Shown here piece after piece: positions 43,748 to 53,017 of a DNA stretch of 64,000 nucleotides (the first letter of the stretch is position 1; each line of letters starts with the position of its first letter). The stretch is from Bordetella parapertussis (GTDB lineage: Bacteria; Pseudomonadota; Gammaproteobacteria; Burkholderiales; Casimicrobiaceae). The DNA lies in contig CALQLA020000021.1 of NCBI GenBank assembly GCA_943331295.2, positions 1-64,000 of the forward strand, given 5' to 3'. The translations under genes and the position numbers were made by a program. A model generated the notes under the pieces. The model worked only from the letters and a program-made list of their open reading frames with translations, searched no databases and was not told the origin of the DNA.

Positions 43748-44797
43748 TCAGTTCGCGAATGCCTTCTTCAGGAAGCCGACCGCCGCCTGCGCGGCCTTGT
43801 CCCTCGCCCGCGTGTTGCCCTCGACGGTGGCGCCGATCGCGCCGCAGCCCTTGAGCGCCGCCGTGTACGCATCGCCCTGCAGTCGCGCCCCGGTGGTCCG
43901 GTCGTACGCATAGAGGGTGTCGATGTCGATCTCGAGCGGGCAATCGGCCTTCGTGCGCGTCGCGCCGGCGATGTAGTGGCGCTTGATGTCGTCCGCATCG
44001 AACTTGTGGTGCGCGCCTTCGATCGCGACGAACTCCACGGGCGTGCCGGCCTTGCCGATCCTGTCGGCGTAGTCCTGGCACGGCCCGATCGGCGTGTAGT
44101 CGTCGGCATCGCCGTGGATGAACAGCATCGGCGCCTTCGAGAACACGCCGGGCTTCACCACCAGCCGGAAGATGCCGGCGCAGCCGCCGCCGTAGGCGGA
44201 GATCGCGGCGGCGAAGCGCAGCCCGTCCGGCAGCTTCTGCGACGCGACGATCTTCTCGACCGACGCGCGCAGCGTCGCGGTGCCGCCGCGCGAGAAACCC
44301 ATGATCGCGATCCGCTGCCGGTCGATGCGCGGGTGCGTCGCGAGCACGCGGAGCGCGGCGAACGCGGCGGCCACGTCCGCCGCGAACGGCACCTGCGACT
44401 GGTCGAGGGCGGTGCTCTGCACGCCGCGCGGGCCGAACATGTCGAGCGTGAACACCGCGATGCCCGCGGCGTTGAATTGCTTCGGCCAGAAATCGAGCTC
44501 CGCGCCGTAGATGCCGCCCGAGCCGTGCACCAGCACGACGGCGGGCACCTTGTCGCTGCCCGGCGGCAGGAACAGGTGGCCCACGATGTTCACCGCCTCG
44601 CCACCCTTGTTGCCCTGCATCAGCTCGGGAAGCGTCTTCGGCGTCCAGCTGGCGAATGCGTAGCGGCCGCCCGGCGGTCCGGCGGCGAATGTGGTCACGA
44701 CCTCGGGCGCCTGCGCGTGGGCGACGAACGCGGCGCAAAGGCCCGCGCCTGCAGCCAGGGCGCGGACGCAACGCATCATCGTTGCAAGGGCATGCAT
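43748..44797 (-). CDS. Exported alpha/beta hydrolase (dienelactone-hydrolase-like)
   Basis: This 349-residue protein has a signal peptide (MMRCVRALAAGAGLCAAFVA, cleavage near AHA-QA) and an alpha/beta-hydrolase fold: oxyanion region VLVHGSGGIYGAELDFW, nucleophile serine in IMGFSRGGTATLRAS, acid in LFIHGDADDYTP and histidine in EGAHHKFDADD. Cysteines in GGGCAGIF, IGPCQDY, KADCPLE and LKGCGAIG suggest disulfides in the periplasm. It is related to dienelactone hydrolases, but the substrate is unknown. I prefer ATG 44797; an ATG ten codons upstream is also in frame. Confidence 0.85.
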   Translation of the reverse strand: MHALATMMRCVRALAAGAGLCAAFVAHAQAPEVVTTFAAGPPGGRYAFASWTPKTLPELMQGNKGGEAVNIVGHLFLPPGSDKVPAVVLVHGSGGIYGAELDFWPKQFNAAGIAVFTLDMFGPRGVQSTALDQSQVPFAADVAAAFAALRVLATHPRIDRQRIAIMGFSRGGTATLRASVEKIVASQKLPDGLRFAAAISAYGGGCAGIFRLVVKPGVFSKAPMLFIHGDADDYTPIGPCQDYADRIGKAGTPVEFVAIEGAHHKFDADDIKRHYIAGATRTKADCPLEIDIDTLYAYDRTTGARLQGDAYTAALKGCGAIGATVEGNTRARDKAAQAAVGFLKKAFAN

Positions 44798-44909
44798 ATT
44801 TCGGCTCCTCGACAGGACGCTCCACATTGGGGCATCTGCAGTCTATCCGACGCGTGCCGCGAGCATTCCATTTCCTCAACATCCGGATCCCAAGACGGCA
44901 TGATTCGGA

Positions 44910-44915
44910 GATAAT
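44910..44915 (+). promoter_or_regulatory. Candidate -10 element upstream of the crystallin-like gene
   Basis: GATAAT lies 35 bases before the ATG, and CCGGAG at 44938-44943 is a plausible ribosome binding site. The 152-base gap is shared with the divergent hydrolase gene. No clear -35 is seen, so confidence is low. Confidence 0.3.
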
Positions 44916-44949
44916 TTCGCATCCGTCGCCATCCTTTCCGGAGACTTCC

Positions 44950-45669
44950 ATGACCCCCGTCCTGCTCCGCACCGCCGTCGCCGCCGCCTGCCTCGCCGCC
45001 AACATCGCCGGCGCCCAGATCGTCCTGTACGAAAACGACAACTACGACGGGCGCACCTTCCGCGCGTCGAACAGCGTGTCGAACCTCAACGACACCGGGT
45101 TCAACGACCGCGCGTCATCGGTGATCGTGCGCGGCGGCCGCTGGCAAATCTGCGACAACGCCTACTTCGGCGGCCGCTGCGAGACGCTCGGCCCCGGTGA
45201 ATATCCGTCGCTGCGCTCGATGGGGATGAACGACAAGGTTTCGTCGGTGCGCTCGCTGGGCTGGACGCCGGACGGCGGCGGCGGCTGGAACAGCGGCAAC
45301 AACTCGAACAACAATTCCAACAACAACTGGAACAACTCGAACAACAACTGGAACAGCGGCGGGAACTGGGGCTCCGGCAACCGCGCCGTCCTCTATTCGA
45401 GCTACGACCTGCAGGGCCAGACCTTCGTCGTGAATCCGTCGGGCGTCTCGAACCTCGGCGACACGTATTTCAACGACAAGGCCCGCTCGCTGCGCGTCGA
45501 GTCGGGGTACTGGATCTTCTGCAGCGACGCCAACTTCCAGGGCAACTGCCACACCTACGGGCCCGGCGACTACCCGAACCTGCCGTCCGGGCAGAGCCAC
45601 AGCATTTCGTCGGGCCGGCGGGTCTCCAACAACTATCCGTACCGCAGCAATCCGAACTGGGGCAACTGA
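44950..45669 (+). CDS. Secreted two-domain beta/gamma-crystallin protein
   Basis: This 239-residue exported protein has a signal peptide (MTPVLLRTAVAAACLAANIA, cleavage near GA-Q). Two beta/gamma-crystallin domains follow: domain 1 at about 23-105 (IVLYENDNYDGRTFRA) and domain 2 at about 145-225 (AVLYSSYDLQGQTFVV). The Ca2+-binding pattern (N/D)(N/D)xx(S/T)S is met by NDRASS and NDKVSS in domain 1; the matching place in domain 2, NDKARS, is altered, so the second domain may bind Ca2+ less well. The linker (about 115-142) is asparagine/serine/tryptophan-rich and repetitive. Bacterial members are usually secreted Ca2+-binding proteins of unclear role. It is followed seven bases later by an outer-membrane-protein remnant. 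Confidence 0.9.
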   Translation: MTPVLLRTAVAAACLAANIAGAQIVLYENDNYDGRTFRASNSVSNLNDTGFNDRASSVIVRGGRWQICDNAYFGGRCETLGPGEYPSLRSMGMNDKVSSVRSLGWTPDGGGGWNSGNNSNNNSNNNWNNSNNNWNSGGNWGSGNRAVLYSSYDLQGQTFVVNPSGVSNLGDTYFNDKARSLRVESGYWIFCSDANFQGNCHTYGPGDYPNLPSGQSHSISSGRRVSNNYPYRSNPNWGN

Positions 45670-45675
45670 CGCACG

Positions 45676-46093
45676 ATGCTTAACTTCCCGAAAACCGCGG
45701 CCGCTAGCCTGGTCCCAACCGGTCGGCGACGCGAAGCTCGGCATCCGCGGCCACGTCGCGCGGTCGTGGATCCGCAGCTTCGACGAACCGTCGTCCTTCC
45801 AGTCGTTCAGCGTGGCCGCGAACATCTGCTCGATCCGGGCCGACTACGCGCAGCCCACGTCGTACCGGATCGGCGAGCGCGCCGTGTCGTGGGTCGCCGA
45901 TGGCGGCTACGCGGGCTTCTTCGGCGCCAATCGCGATGTGCTCGGCTTCGACGCGGTTGCCGAGGTCGGCGGCGGCATCGAGCTGCCGCTCTACACCGAC
46001 AGGCTGAAATCCGAGCGGCTGCGCCTCGCCGCGGGGTACCTGTTCGGCCCGGACGTGAAGGGCTGGACCATCGGCCTGAGCCTCCGGTACTGA
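45676..46093 (+). pseudogene. Remnant of an outer-membrane beta-barrel protein
   Basis: The frame ending at 46093 encodes about 125 residues that look like the C-terminal strands of an outer-membrane barrel: alternating strands such as DAKLGIRGHVARSWIRSF, ADGGYAGFFGANRDVLGFDA, AEVGGGIELPLYTDR and a final GWTIGLSLRY with a terminal aromatic residue. No start codon precedes the conserved part in this frame; it is open to 45671 without an ATG or GTG. An ATG at 45676 (MLNFPKTAAASLVPT) opens a signal-like N terminus in another frame, suggesting a fusion or frameshift near 45700. An internal ATG at 45812 would give only 93 residues. I do not recognise the family. Confidence 0.6.
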
Positions 46094-46171
46094 CCCGGCG
46101 GCCACCGGTCGCGCCCGCCCGCCGCGGCAATGCCGCCGCCCGCGCCTCAATCATCGCCCAGCGAGGAACCC

Positions 46172-46918
46172 ATGATCCACCGCATCGCTCTCGCCGCATT
46201 CGTAATGCTGGCCGCCCAGGCCCCGCTGCCAGGTCACGCGGCCGACGCTCCCGGCATCCGCAGTGAAACCGTCCAGTTCGCCAAGGGCGCGACGTCGGCG
46301 CAGATCCGCGGCTCGATCAAGGGCGACGCCGGCGTCGACTACAGGATCGACGCGCGCGCCGGACAGACGCTCAAGGTCGCGCTGAAGACGTCGAACAAGT
46401 CGGCCTACTTCAACATCAACCCGCCGGCCTCGGATATGTCGATGTTCGTCGGCAGCACCAGCGGTGGCGACGCCGCGGTGATGCTGCCCTCCGACGGCAC
46501 CTACGTCGTGCGCGTGTACCTGATGCGCAACGCCGCGCGGCGCAACGAGACGGCGAGCTACACGCTCACGGTAGGCGTCACCGGCAAGCCCCTGCCGCCG
46601 CTGCCCGCGGCGAAGGACGCGCTCATCCCCGGCACGAAATTCCACGCCTCGGCACAAGTGCCGTGCCTGCCGCCGTTCGAGACGAAGCCGCAGCAGTGCG
46701 AGGCCTTCGTCATCCGGCGCGGCAACGACGGCACGGCGACGGTCGAGGTCCGGCTGCCGAATGCGCTGGTGCGGCGCATCCTGTTCGTCGCCGGCGTCCC
46801 GGTCGCCTCCGATTCGACCGAGCCGCCGACGCACGCGCGCGAAGGCGATCGCACCGTCGTGAAGTTCGGCACGGACGAGCGCTACGAGATACCCGACCCG
46901 CTGGTCCGGGGCGGCTAG
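46172..46918 (+). CDS. Exported PliG-like protein (lysozyme-inhibitor-type beta-sandwich)
   Basis: This 248-residue protein has a signal peptide (MIHRIALAAFVMLAAQAPLP, cleavage near GHA-AD). The first half (about 25-145) is a beta-sandwich of the type seen in PliG, the periplasmic inhibitor of g-type lysozyme, and in related hypothetical proteins: QIRGSIKGDAGVDYRIDARA, GQTLKVALKTSNKSAYFNI, PSDGTYVVRVYLMRNAARR. The second half (150-245), starting around CLPPFETKPQQCEAF, is a separate domain I do not recognise. The PliG resemblance is by eye and moderate. GCGAGG lies before the ATG at 46172. Confidence 0.7.
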   Translation: MIHRIALAAFVMLAAQAPLPGHAADAPGIRSETVQFAKGATSAQIRGSIKGDAGVDYRIDARAGQTLKVALKTSNKSAYFNINPPASDMSMFVGSTSGGDAAVMLPSDGTYVVRVYLMRNAARRNETASYTLTVGVTGKPLPPLPAAKDALIPGTKFHASAQVPCLPPFETKPQQCEAFVIRRGNDGTATVEVRLPNALVRRILFVAGVPVASDSTEPPTHAREGDRTVVKFGTDERYEIPDPLVRGG

Positions 46919-46976
46919 CGCCGCAGGCACCCGCGGCCACGGCGCGCGCAGACACTCTTCGACCGGGCCGGAACGC

Positions 46977-49241
46977 TCAAGGCGCGCCGAGCAGCAGGTA
47001 GAGGCTCCACCGTCCGGCCCCGGCAAACCCGGCGCCCAGGTACGCCGGACCCAGGAAGGTGTCGGCACCGAGGAATCCCGAGGCGGACCAGAGGGTGCCC
47101 TTCGGCTGCTGCGGGTTGACGCGGTTATCGGCGATCCAGCCGATCTCCGCCGAGCCGCCCGCGTAGATGCCCGAGCCCAGGAGGTCGGGCAGCGGCAGGA
47201 TCCGGTTGTAGTACATCGCGCGGCCGAACGCGAATTCCTGCCCCGCCAGCTGGTTGATCCGGTAGCCCGACAGCCGCAGCGGCCCGCCCAGCACGAACGA
47301 CTCGTAGGCCGGCAGGTCGGACCCGAGCGCCGTGCCGCCCGACACGGCGAAGTTCAACGTGTGCCGTCCCCAGCTCTGCGTGACGCGCCCGCCGCCCTCC
47401 AGGCGCTGGTAGTCCTGCGCCGAGCCGAACGACGTCATTGCCGCGTAGGCGGTGCCCGCGAAGTTCCAGCCGTCCTTGGGGAACCAGGCGGCGTCGGCCT
47501 GGTCGACGAACAGCGCGGCACGCAGCCCCGCCGTCGTCTGCCGCAGCGACGGCAGGTCGGACGCCCCGGTGTCGGGCCGCGCGTAGACCTTCGACCACAC
47601 GGGCCCGACGCGCGCCTGGCCCCAGGTGCCCAGCCTCGCGCCGGCGTCGACGCCGACCGAGCCCTGCGAGACCAGGTAGTCGGCGACCTTGTTGTCGCCT
47701 TCGAACACGCTGCGCATCTGCTGCCCGACGCTGGCGTTGGGCGCGACGAACCAGGTCCCGCTCTCGGTCACCGGCTGGAAGAACTGCGTGTAGAGGTGCG
47801 TGTTCTGCCCGACCTGCCCCTCGACCTCGAGCTCGCCGCCCAGGTGGTTGAGCCAGGTGCTGCGGTACTGGACCAGCGCGTTGAACTGGTTGTCGCCCTT
47901 GAAGTCGCTCGCGAGTGCCAGGCCGAAGCGCAGGTAGTCGGAACCCCAGGACTTCTCCTTCGGCTCGATGATCATCGCCCGCGGGCCGGTGTCGCCGCCG
48001 ACGATCCGGTAGCTGATGCTCTCGTAGTCCTTGGTGCCGTAGATGCGGCGCAGGTCGGCGCCGACCTTCTCCTCGGTGAGAGGCTCGCCCGGCTTGCTCT
48101 CGACCAGCGCCAGCGCGACGGCGGGATTGGTCTTCTGCAGCCCTTCGATGCGGATCTCGTCGACGGTGCCGAGGCCCTTCGCCGCGACGACCTGCCGGCC
48201 GCGCAGCGCCGCGTACTGCGCGGGCGGCAGGCTGTAGCGCTGCAGCCTGCCGGCCAGCGCGCGGGTCGCCTCCTCGCCGATCCTGATTGCATCCGCCGAG
48301 CGGTCGAACTTGGCCGCGGAGATGTCGCCCAAGTCGGGCGCGATCAGGACGTCCCGGTCACCCATGCTCTTCAACTGCTTCTCGACGTTCTCCATGCCGA
48401 GGAAGTTGACCAGTTGCCCGACGACGGACAGGGCCGACGTGATCTCCGCGCGCTTCAGCGGCGGCGTGGAAATGTTGACGGCGATGACGACGTCGCCGCA
48501 GAGCTTGCGGGCGAGTTCGATGGGCAGGTTGTCGGCGATGCCGCCGTCGACCAGCAGCCGGCCGTCGATTTCCATCGGCGATATGGCGCCCGGCACCGAC
48601 ATGGAGGCGCGCATCGCCTGCGCCAGGCTGCCGCGGTCCAGCACCACGGCGCGGCCCGTCTCGATGTCGGTGGCGACGGCGCGGAACGGGATGGGCAGCT
48701 TGTTGAAGTCGGTGATGCCGAACGCCGGCGTGGACAGCGACCGGAAGAACGACTCGATCGAGACGCCGGCGATGACGCCCTTGGGCAGCGCCAGCCCGCC
48801 GTCCTTGACCCCGAACTCCGGCGCGAACAGCGTCTTGTAGTCGTCGATCTTGCGCTTGACGGCGATTTCCGTGCGCGGGGGGTGGTCGCGAAAGATCTCG
48901 TCCCAGTCGGCCGCGAGCACGAGCGCTTCCATTTCCTGCGGGGTCCGCCCGGCGGCGAACGTGCCACCGACGATCGAGCCCATGCTGGTGCCGGTCACGC
49001 AGCTGATCGGAATGCGCATCTCGTCCAGCACCTTCAGCACGCCGACATGCGCGATGCCACGGGCGCCGCCCCCGGACAAGACAAGGGCAATGCGGGGCAT
49101 CGCCGCATTGCCCGCCACCGGGGACACGACGGGCAGCGCGGGCGAATCCGGCGGCGCCGCGGCCCCGGCGGTCGCCGCCAGGACGAGGGCGAGCCCGGCG
49201 CACAGGGCGAGCGCCCGCTCCAGATTCTTGGCAGTGGTCAT
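46977..49241 (-). CDS. Patatin-like phospholipase / autotransporter (PlpD-type, type Vd)
   Basis: This 754-residue protein has a signal peptide (residues 1-28) and a patatin lipase domain. The oxyanion loop is SGGGARGIAHVG (57-68), the nucleophile is S86 in GTSMG and the catalytic aspartate is D232 in VDGGIADN. A POTRA-like region (about 365-440, IEGLQKTNPAVALALVESKP) and a C-terminal outer-membrane barrel of the BamA/surface-antigen type follow. This is the layout of Pseudomonas PlpD. It is predicted to expose or release a phospholipase A at the cell surface. I prefer ATG 49241 over an upstream ATG because the signal peptide starts there. The C-terminal barrel ends at LYLLLGAP. Confidence 0.9.
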   Translation of the reverse strand: MTTAKNLERALALCAGLALVLAATAGAAAPPDSPALPVVSPVAGNAAMPRIALVLSGGGARGIAHVGVLKVLDEMRIPISCVTGTSMGSIVGGTFAAGRTPQEMEALVLAADWDEIFRDHPPRTEIAVKRKIDDYKTLFAPEFGVKDGGLALPKGVIAGVSIESFFRSLSTPAFGITDFNKLPIPFRAVATDIETGRAVVLDRGSLAQAMRASMSVPGAISPMEIDGRLLVDGGIADNLPIELARKLCGDVVIAVNISTPPLKRAEITSALSVVGQLVNFLGMENVEKQLKSMGDRDVLIAPDLGDISAAKFDRSADAIRIGEEATRALAGRLQRYSLPPAQYAALRGRQVVAAKGLGTVDEIRIEGLQKTNPAVALALVESKPGEPLTEEKVGADLRRIYGTKDYESISYRIVGGDTGPRAMIIEPKEKSWGSDYLRFGLALASDFKGDNQFNALVQYRSTWLNHLGGELEVEGQVGQNTHLYTQFFQPVTESGTWFVAPNASVGQQMRSVFEGDNKVADYLVSQGSVGVDAGARLGTWGQARVGPVWSKVYARPDTGASDLPSLRQTTAGLRAALFVDQADAAWFPKDGWNFAGTAYAAMTSFGSAQDYQRLEGGGRVTQSWGRHTLNFAVSGGTALGSDLPAYESFVLGGPLRLSGYRINQLAGQEFAFGRAMYYNRILPLPDLLGSGIYAGGSAEIGWIADNRVNPQQPKGTLWSASGFLGADTFLGPAYLGAGFAGAGRWSLYLLLGAP

Positions 49242-49456
49242 CGCATGCTCCCGTGGATGTCTTAGCCGAATGATGAACCAAAACACCCCCGGCTCGCACC
49301 CGGTCCGCTGCCCGCGTCGATGAGGTCGGCGGACGCCGCCTCGGGCGCGGCGTGGTCGATGCGGGCCCGCGCCACGGGCTCCGCAGCCGGACCGTCGCCG
49401 ACGGTCGCCGACGGGATAAGGCCGGGGCAGGAAGCCCGGCCGGGAACCCTTGCCGG

Positions 49457-51550
49457 CTAGGCTTGCCGGCGGCGGGCGAGCCCCGCCAGCAGGATGACGA
49501 TCGCCAGCGCTGCCAGCGACAGCGGCGACAAGGCCGGCGTGGCGATCGCCGACGGCGGGACGATCCCGCCGCTCACTGCCGTCAGCACGACGTCGTTGCC
49601 GGTGCCGCCCGCGTAGCTGATGCGAAACGTGACGTTGCCCGCGACGAAGGTGGCGCCTTCAGGCAGGCCGCTGAAGGTCGTGCCCCCGACCACCGCATCG
49701 CTGCCGTCGTTGGCGATGATGGTGAACGTCGACCCGTTGAGAGGCACGAAACCGAGCGCGACGTCGAGCGTCCCCCCCAGCGCGACCGTGCCGGTGACGC
49801 TGGCCTGGTCGTACCCCGTGCCGGCGACGGGGCCGTTGAGCTCGACGTCGAAGTGCGTGCCGGCCGGCATCGCGAGATCGCCCGTGTGGATGATGCCGGG
49901 ACCCGCGCCCGGCGCGAGATGGGCGGCACCCGCCAGCGTCACCGCGCCGACCGTGCCGGTTCCGCCGAGCGTGCCGCTGCCGTTGACCGCGACGGCCGTC
50001 GACGCGTCGACGCTGTCGAAGCGGAGGATGCCCGCGTTGACGGTGGTCGGGCCGGTATACGACGTCGCGCCGGTGAGGGTGGTGATTCCGGTCGCGTCGT
50101 GCACGACGCCGATCGTGCCCGCGAGCGGTGACGCGAACGTGTAGCTCCCGTCGGTCTGGCTGAACCTGACGTAGGCGCCCGACAGCGTGCCGGTGATGGT
50201 GACCGGGGTCGGCAGCGTTCCCGCCGCCGCGCCCGCGCCGATGTCGATGCCGCTCGCCTCGCCGATGGCGATCGCCGTGGCCAAGAGCGCGCCACCGGTC
50301 TTCAGCGCCAGCACGTTGCCGGTCGAACCCGCGACGTTGCCGATCACCAGCGCGTGCGCGTTGAACTGGGAGCCGGCGCCGGCCACCGTGACGTGATTGC
50401 CGTCGGACGTGGCGTCGTAGCCCAGGAAGCTGTTCCCGGTGACGTTGACGATCCCGCCGCCGGTGATGTCGAGGCCGCTGCCGGTGCCCCCGGCGCCCGC
50501 GCCGACCCGCAGCGTGCCGGAGACGTTCCAGGTCGATCCGGTGCCGTCGACGAAGGCGCCGTTGCCGGTGGGGCTTCCGGTGGCGCCGGTTCCGCCGCCG
50601 ATCCGCACGTTCTTGCCCGTGACGACACCGCCGCTCTCGACGTGCAGCTCGTTGCCGTTGCCGCTGCGGCCGACGTAGAGCGTGCCGTTGGCGTTGGACA
50701 GCTGCGACCCGCCGCCGGTGACCCGGATCCGGTTGTTGTTGGCGCCCGTCGTCGCGCCGATCAGCGCGTCCTGCGTGTCGACGGCGACCTTGCCGGTCCC
50801 CGATACCGTCAGTTGATTCCCGCTGCTGGCGTATCCCAGGTACAGCACGCCCGTGCTCGTCCAGAGCGCGCCCGTCCCGGCCACCGTCGCCGTGTTGTTG
50901 GGCGCCGCGGCGACGAGGCCGAGCGTCGCGTCGACGTTGGTCACGTGCCCGCCAGTCTGCACGTTCAGCGCGTTGCCGCCGTCGCCGTAGCCGACGACGA
51001 GGTTGTTGTTGGCGGTCAGCGTGCCGGTGCCCGACACGGTGGCCGTGTTGCCCGTCGATCCGGCCAGCGCGCCGATGTAGACGTAGCTGGCGGAAGCCGC
51101 GCCGCCGGTGCCCACCGTGAAGACGTTGTTGGCGCCGGCATTGCCGACGTTCAGGTTCTCCACCACGGTCAGCGCGGAGGGAGTGCCGCTGATGACGAGG
51201 CTGTTGCCGTCGGACGGGCCGTTGACGCCGACGGTGGCGGAATTGCCGCCGCCGTTGACCGTGACCGAACCGCCGGCGCCGATGGTGACGGCCACCCCCG
51301 CGGGATTGTTGACGCCAACCCAGAAGCTGTTGTCGGCGACCTCCGCCGTGGTGATGGCGGGCGGACTGGCATCGAAGATCAGGTCCGTGGCCAGCGCCTG
51401 CCCGCATCCCGCCGCCAGCAGCGCCGAGAGGATTGCCCGGCCGGCGGCCTTGCGTGTCGAGGACGGCTTGCCGCGCGCGGCGGCGTTTTCATGCGCGACG
51501 ACGAGCGCCTGGCGGGCGGCGGACCAGACGACGCGGTATCCCTTGTTCAT
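49457..51550 (-). CDS. ESPR-headed, autotransporter-type repeat protein with a CTERM-like tail
   Basis: This 697-residue exported protein begins with an extended signal-peptide region (MNKGYRVVWSAARQALVVAH) followed by a long Sec signal ending near GQALA. The body is a glycine/threonine/asparagine-rich beta-helical repeat array (about 80-640) with many variants of G(S/N)TGNTATVSGTG and a PATR-like TTLTGATSYTGPTTVNAG. No autotransporter barrel follows. Instead the end is a hydrophobic helix and basic tail, PLSLAALAIVILLAGLARRR, after a proline-rich stretch (IVPPSAIATPALSP), resembling IPTL-CTERM or PEP-CTERM sorting signals. ESPR with such a tail is unusual. The start is the ATG at 51550; an upstream in-frame ATG precedes a non-ESPR sequence. 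Confidence 0.88.
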   Translation of the reverse strand: MNKGYRVVWSAARQALVVAHENAAARGKPSSTRKAAGRAILSALLAAGCGQALATDLIFDASPPAITTAEVADNSFWVGVNNPAGVAVTIGAGGSVTVNGGGNSATVGVNGPSDGNSLVISGTPSALTVVENLNVGNAGANNVFTVGTGGAASASYVYIGALAGSTGNTATVSGTGTLTANNNLVVGYGDGGNALNVQTGGHVTNVDATLGLVAAAPNNTATVAGTGALWTSTGVLYLGYASSGNQLTVSGTGKVAVDTQDALIGATTGANNNRIRVTGGGSQLSNANGTLYVGRSGNGNELHVESGGVVTGKNVRIGGGTGATGSPTGNGAFVDGTGSTWNVSGTLRVGAGAGGTGSGLDITGGGIVNVTGNSFLGYDATSDGNHVTVAGAGSQFNAHALVIGNVAGSTGNVLALKTGGALLATAIAIGEASGIDIGAGAAAGTLPTPVTITGTLSGAYVRFSQTDGSYTFASPLAGTIGVVHDATGITTLTGATSYTGPTTVNAGILRFDSVDASTAVAVNGSGTLGGTGTVGAVTLAGAAHLAPGAGPGIIHTGDLAMPAGTHFDVELNGPVAGTGYDQASVTGTVALGGTLDVALGFVPLNGSTFTIIANDGSDAVVGGTTFSGLPEGATFVAGNVTFRISYAGGTGNDVVLTAVSGGIVPPSAIATPALSPLSLAALAIVILLAGLARRRQA

Positions 51551-51682
51551 GATGCGTTTCTCCTGTGAGCTCGGCGCCGTTGTCGAGGAGCTCAATCGGA
51601 GAGGACATGCAACCACCATGAAGTCCGGACCCGCCAAGCCACTGCCGGCTAGACTACCATGAGCGTGCAGGGGTTATTCCGG

Positions 51683-52861
51683 TCAGTTCGTGACCGTTGC
51701 CGACGATATCCGGCCCGGATGGTAGGTCTTCATCCGGTCGAGCTTCGCCGCGTAGAGGTCGTGGTCGCTGCGGGTGGTGCTCGTCTCCCGCGCGATCGCC
51801 AGGTGCTTCTTCGCGTTGTCGGTGTCGCCGAGTCCCATGTACGCGAGCGCCAGCCAGAAGTGGAACTCGTGGTAGTACGCGGCGCGATCGACTTCCTTCG
51901 CGAACAGGTCGCGCGCCTTCGCGATGTCGCCGGCCTTCATCGCCTCCCGGCCCTGGTTGAAGAAGCTGAACGGCGGATAGGGCTCGAGCTGCGCACGGCG
52001 CGCGTTGAGCGCGTCGGCCTCCGCGCTGCGGCCGAGATCGGCAAGCACGAGCGCGAGGTTCGCCATCACGCGCGTGTTGCCCGGCTCCTGCGCGAGCACG
52101 TAGGCGAGGATCCGCAGGGCGGCTTCGGGGTTGCGATGGCGCTGGTAGATCGCCCCCACCGTGTTGTACGCGGAGAGGAACTTCGAATCCTGCCGGATCG
52201 CGGCGCGCGCCCACCCGTACGCGTCGTCGAGCTGCCCGGCCGTCAGCGCCTCGACCGCGCGGTTGTTCATGTACATCGCGATGATCCTGTCCTCGCCGAT
52301 GACCATCGTGTGCAGGCCGCGCAGGTTCCGCGGCGGCAGGAAGTCGATCGTCATCAGGTCGGTCTCGCTCTTGCCGAAGCCGCCGTCGACCTGCTTGCGG
52401 CCGAGCGTCAGGTTGACGTGGCCGATCGCGTAGTAGATGTCGCCGCTGCGGCTCCAGGTCTCCTCGGCGAACACCGACTGGAAGCGGACGGTGAGCCCCA
52501 GGTCCTTCGCGAACGCCGCGGTCATCAGCACCAGCGACAGGCAGTTGCCCGCGCGGGCGTCGAAGGCCTCCGCGGCGTTCCTCGTCATCGCGGAATCGTA
52601 TTCGAGCTGCAGCTGGCCCTTGCCGTAGAGCGCGGCGAAGAGTCCCTGCTGGCGGCCGCGGGAGCGCAGCTCCCCGGTGAGTTCGCCGTCGAGGTAGCGG
52701 CGCATCGCGGGGCTCGTCGCCAGCACGTCGGCGGCATCGATGCGCACCGACGGCGGGCGGAACAGCGCATCGTCGAACAGCGCGGCGGCGGGCGGCGGCG
52801 AGGGCGCCGTCGCGCAGCCGCCGGCCAGCGCGCAGCACAGAAGGACGATCCAAGTCTTCAT
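51683..52861 (-). CDS. TPR lipoprotein with a transglutaminase-like domain
   Basis: This 392-residue protein has a signal peptide with a lipobox-like LAGGC16, so it is probably a lipoprotein. An N-terminal domain (about 60-160) looks transglutaminase-like, with C107 in ARAGNCLSLVL and H148 in YYAIGHVNLTL as candidate catalytic residues. The C-terminal half (200-370) is a TPR array (e.g. SAYNTVGAIYQRHRNPEAAL and EFHFWLALAYMGLGDTDNAK). The function is unknown. It lies 132 bases downstream of the repeat protein's start region, on the same strand but reading away from it. Confidence 0.82.
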   Translation of the reverse strand: MKTWIVLLCCALAGGCATAPSPPPAAALFDDALFRPPSVRIDAADVLATSPAMRRYLDGELTGELRSRGRQQGLFAALYGKGQLQLEYDSAMTRNAAEAFDARAGNCLSLVLMTAAFAKDLGLTVRFQSVFAEETWSRSGDIYYAIGHVNLTLGRKQVDGGFGKSETDLMTIDFLPPRNLRGLHTMVIGEDRIIAMYMNNRAVEALTAGQLDDAYGWARAAIRQDSKFLSAYNTVGAIYQRHRNPEAALRILAYVLAQEPGNTRVMANLALVLADLGRSAEADALNARRAQLEPYPPFSFFNQGREAMKAGDIAKARDLFAKEVDRAAYYHEFHFWLALAYMGLGDTDNAKKHLAIARETSTTRSDHDLYAAKLDRMKTYHPGRISSATVTN

Positions 52862-53017
52862 CCGGCACCTCCACGTCGGCGGGCCGCCTGCAGCGGAGGC
52901 GGCGTCCGGTCGGGCACGGGAAGATCATTCTATCCCCAACGCCCGCGCCGGCCGCGGCCGCGTTTGCCGGCCCGGTGCGCCGTCAGGCAAACTGCCGTTT
53001 TCCGGGAGAGGGCACCG

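Noticed and set aside
40596-45041. Another very long antisense open frame across the TPR, thiolase and hydrolase genes
   Set aside because: It has no domain logic, spans three clearly coding genes and is explained by GC-rich codon use.
46085-46130. GC-rich dyad after the outer-membrane remnant as a terminator
   Set aside because: There is no poly-T tail and similar dyads occur by chance in this base composition.
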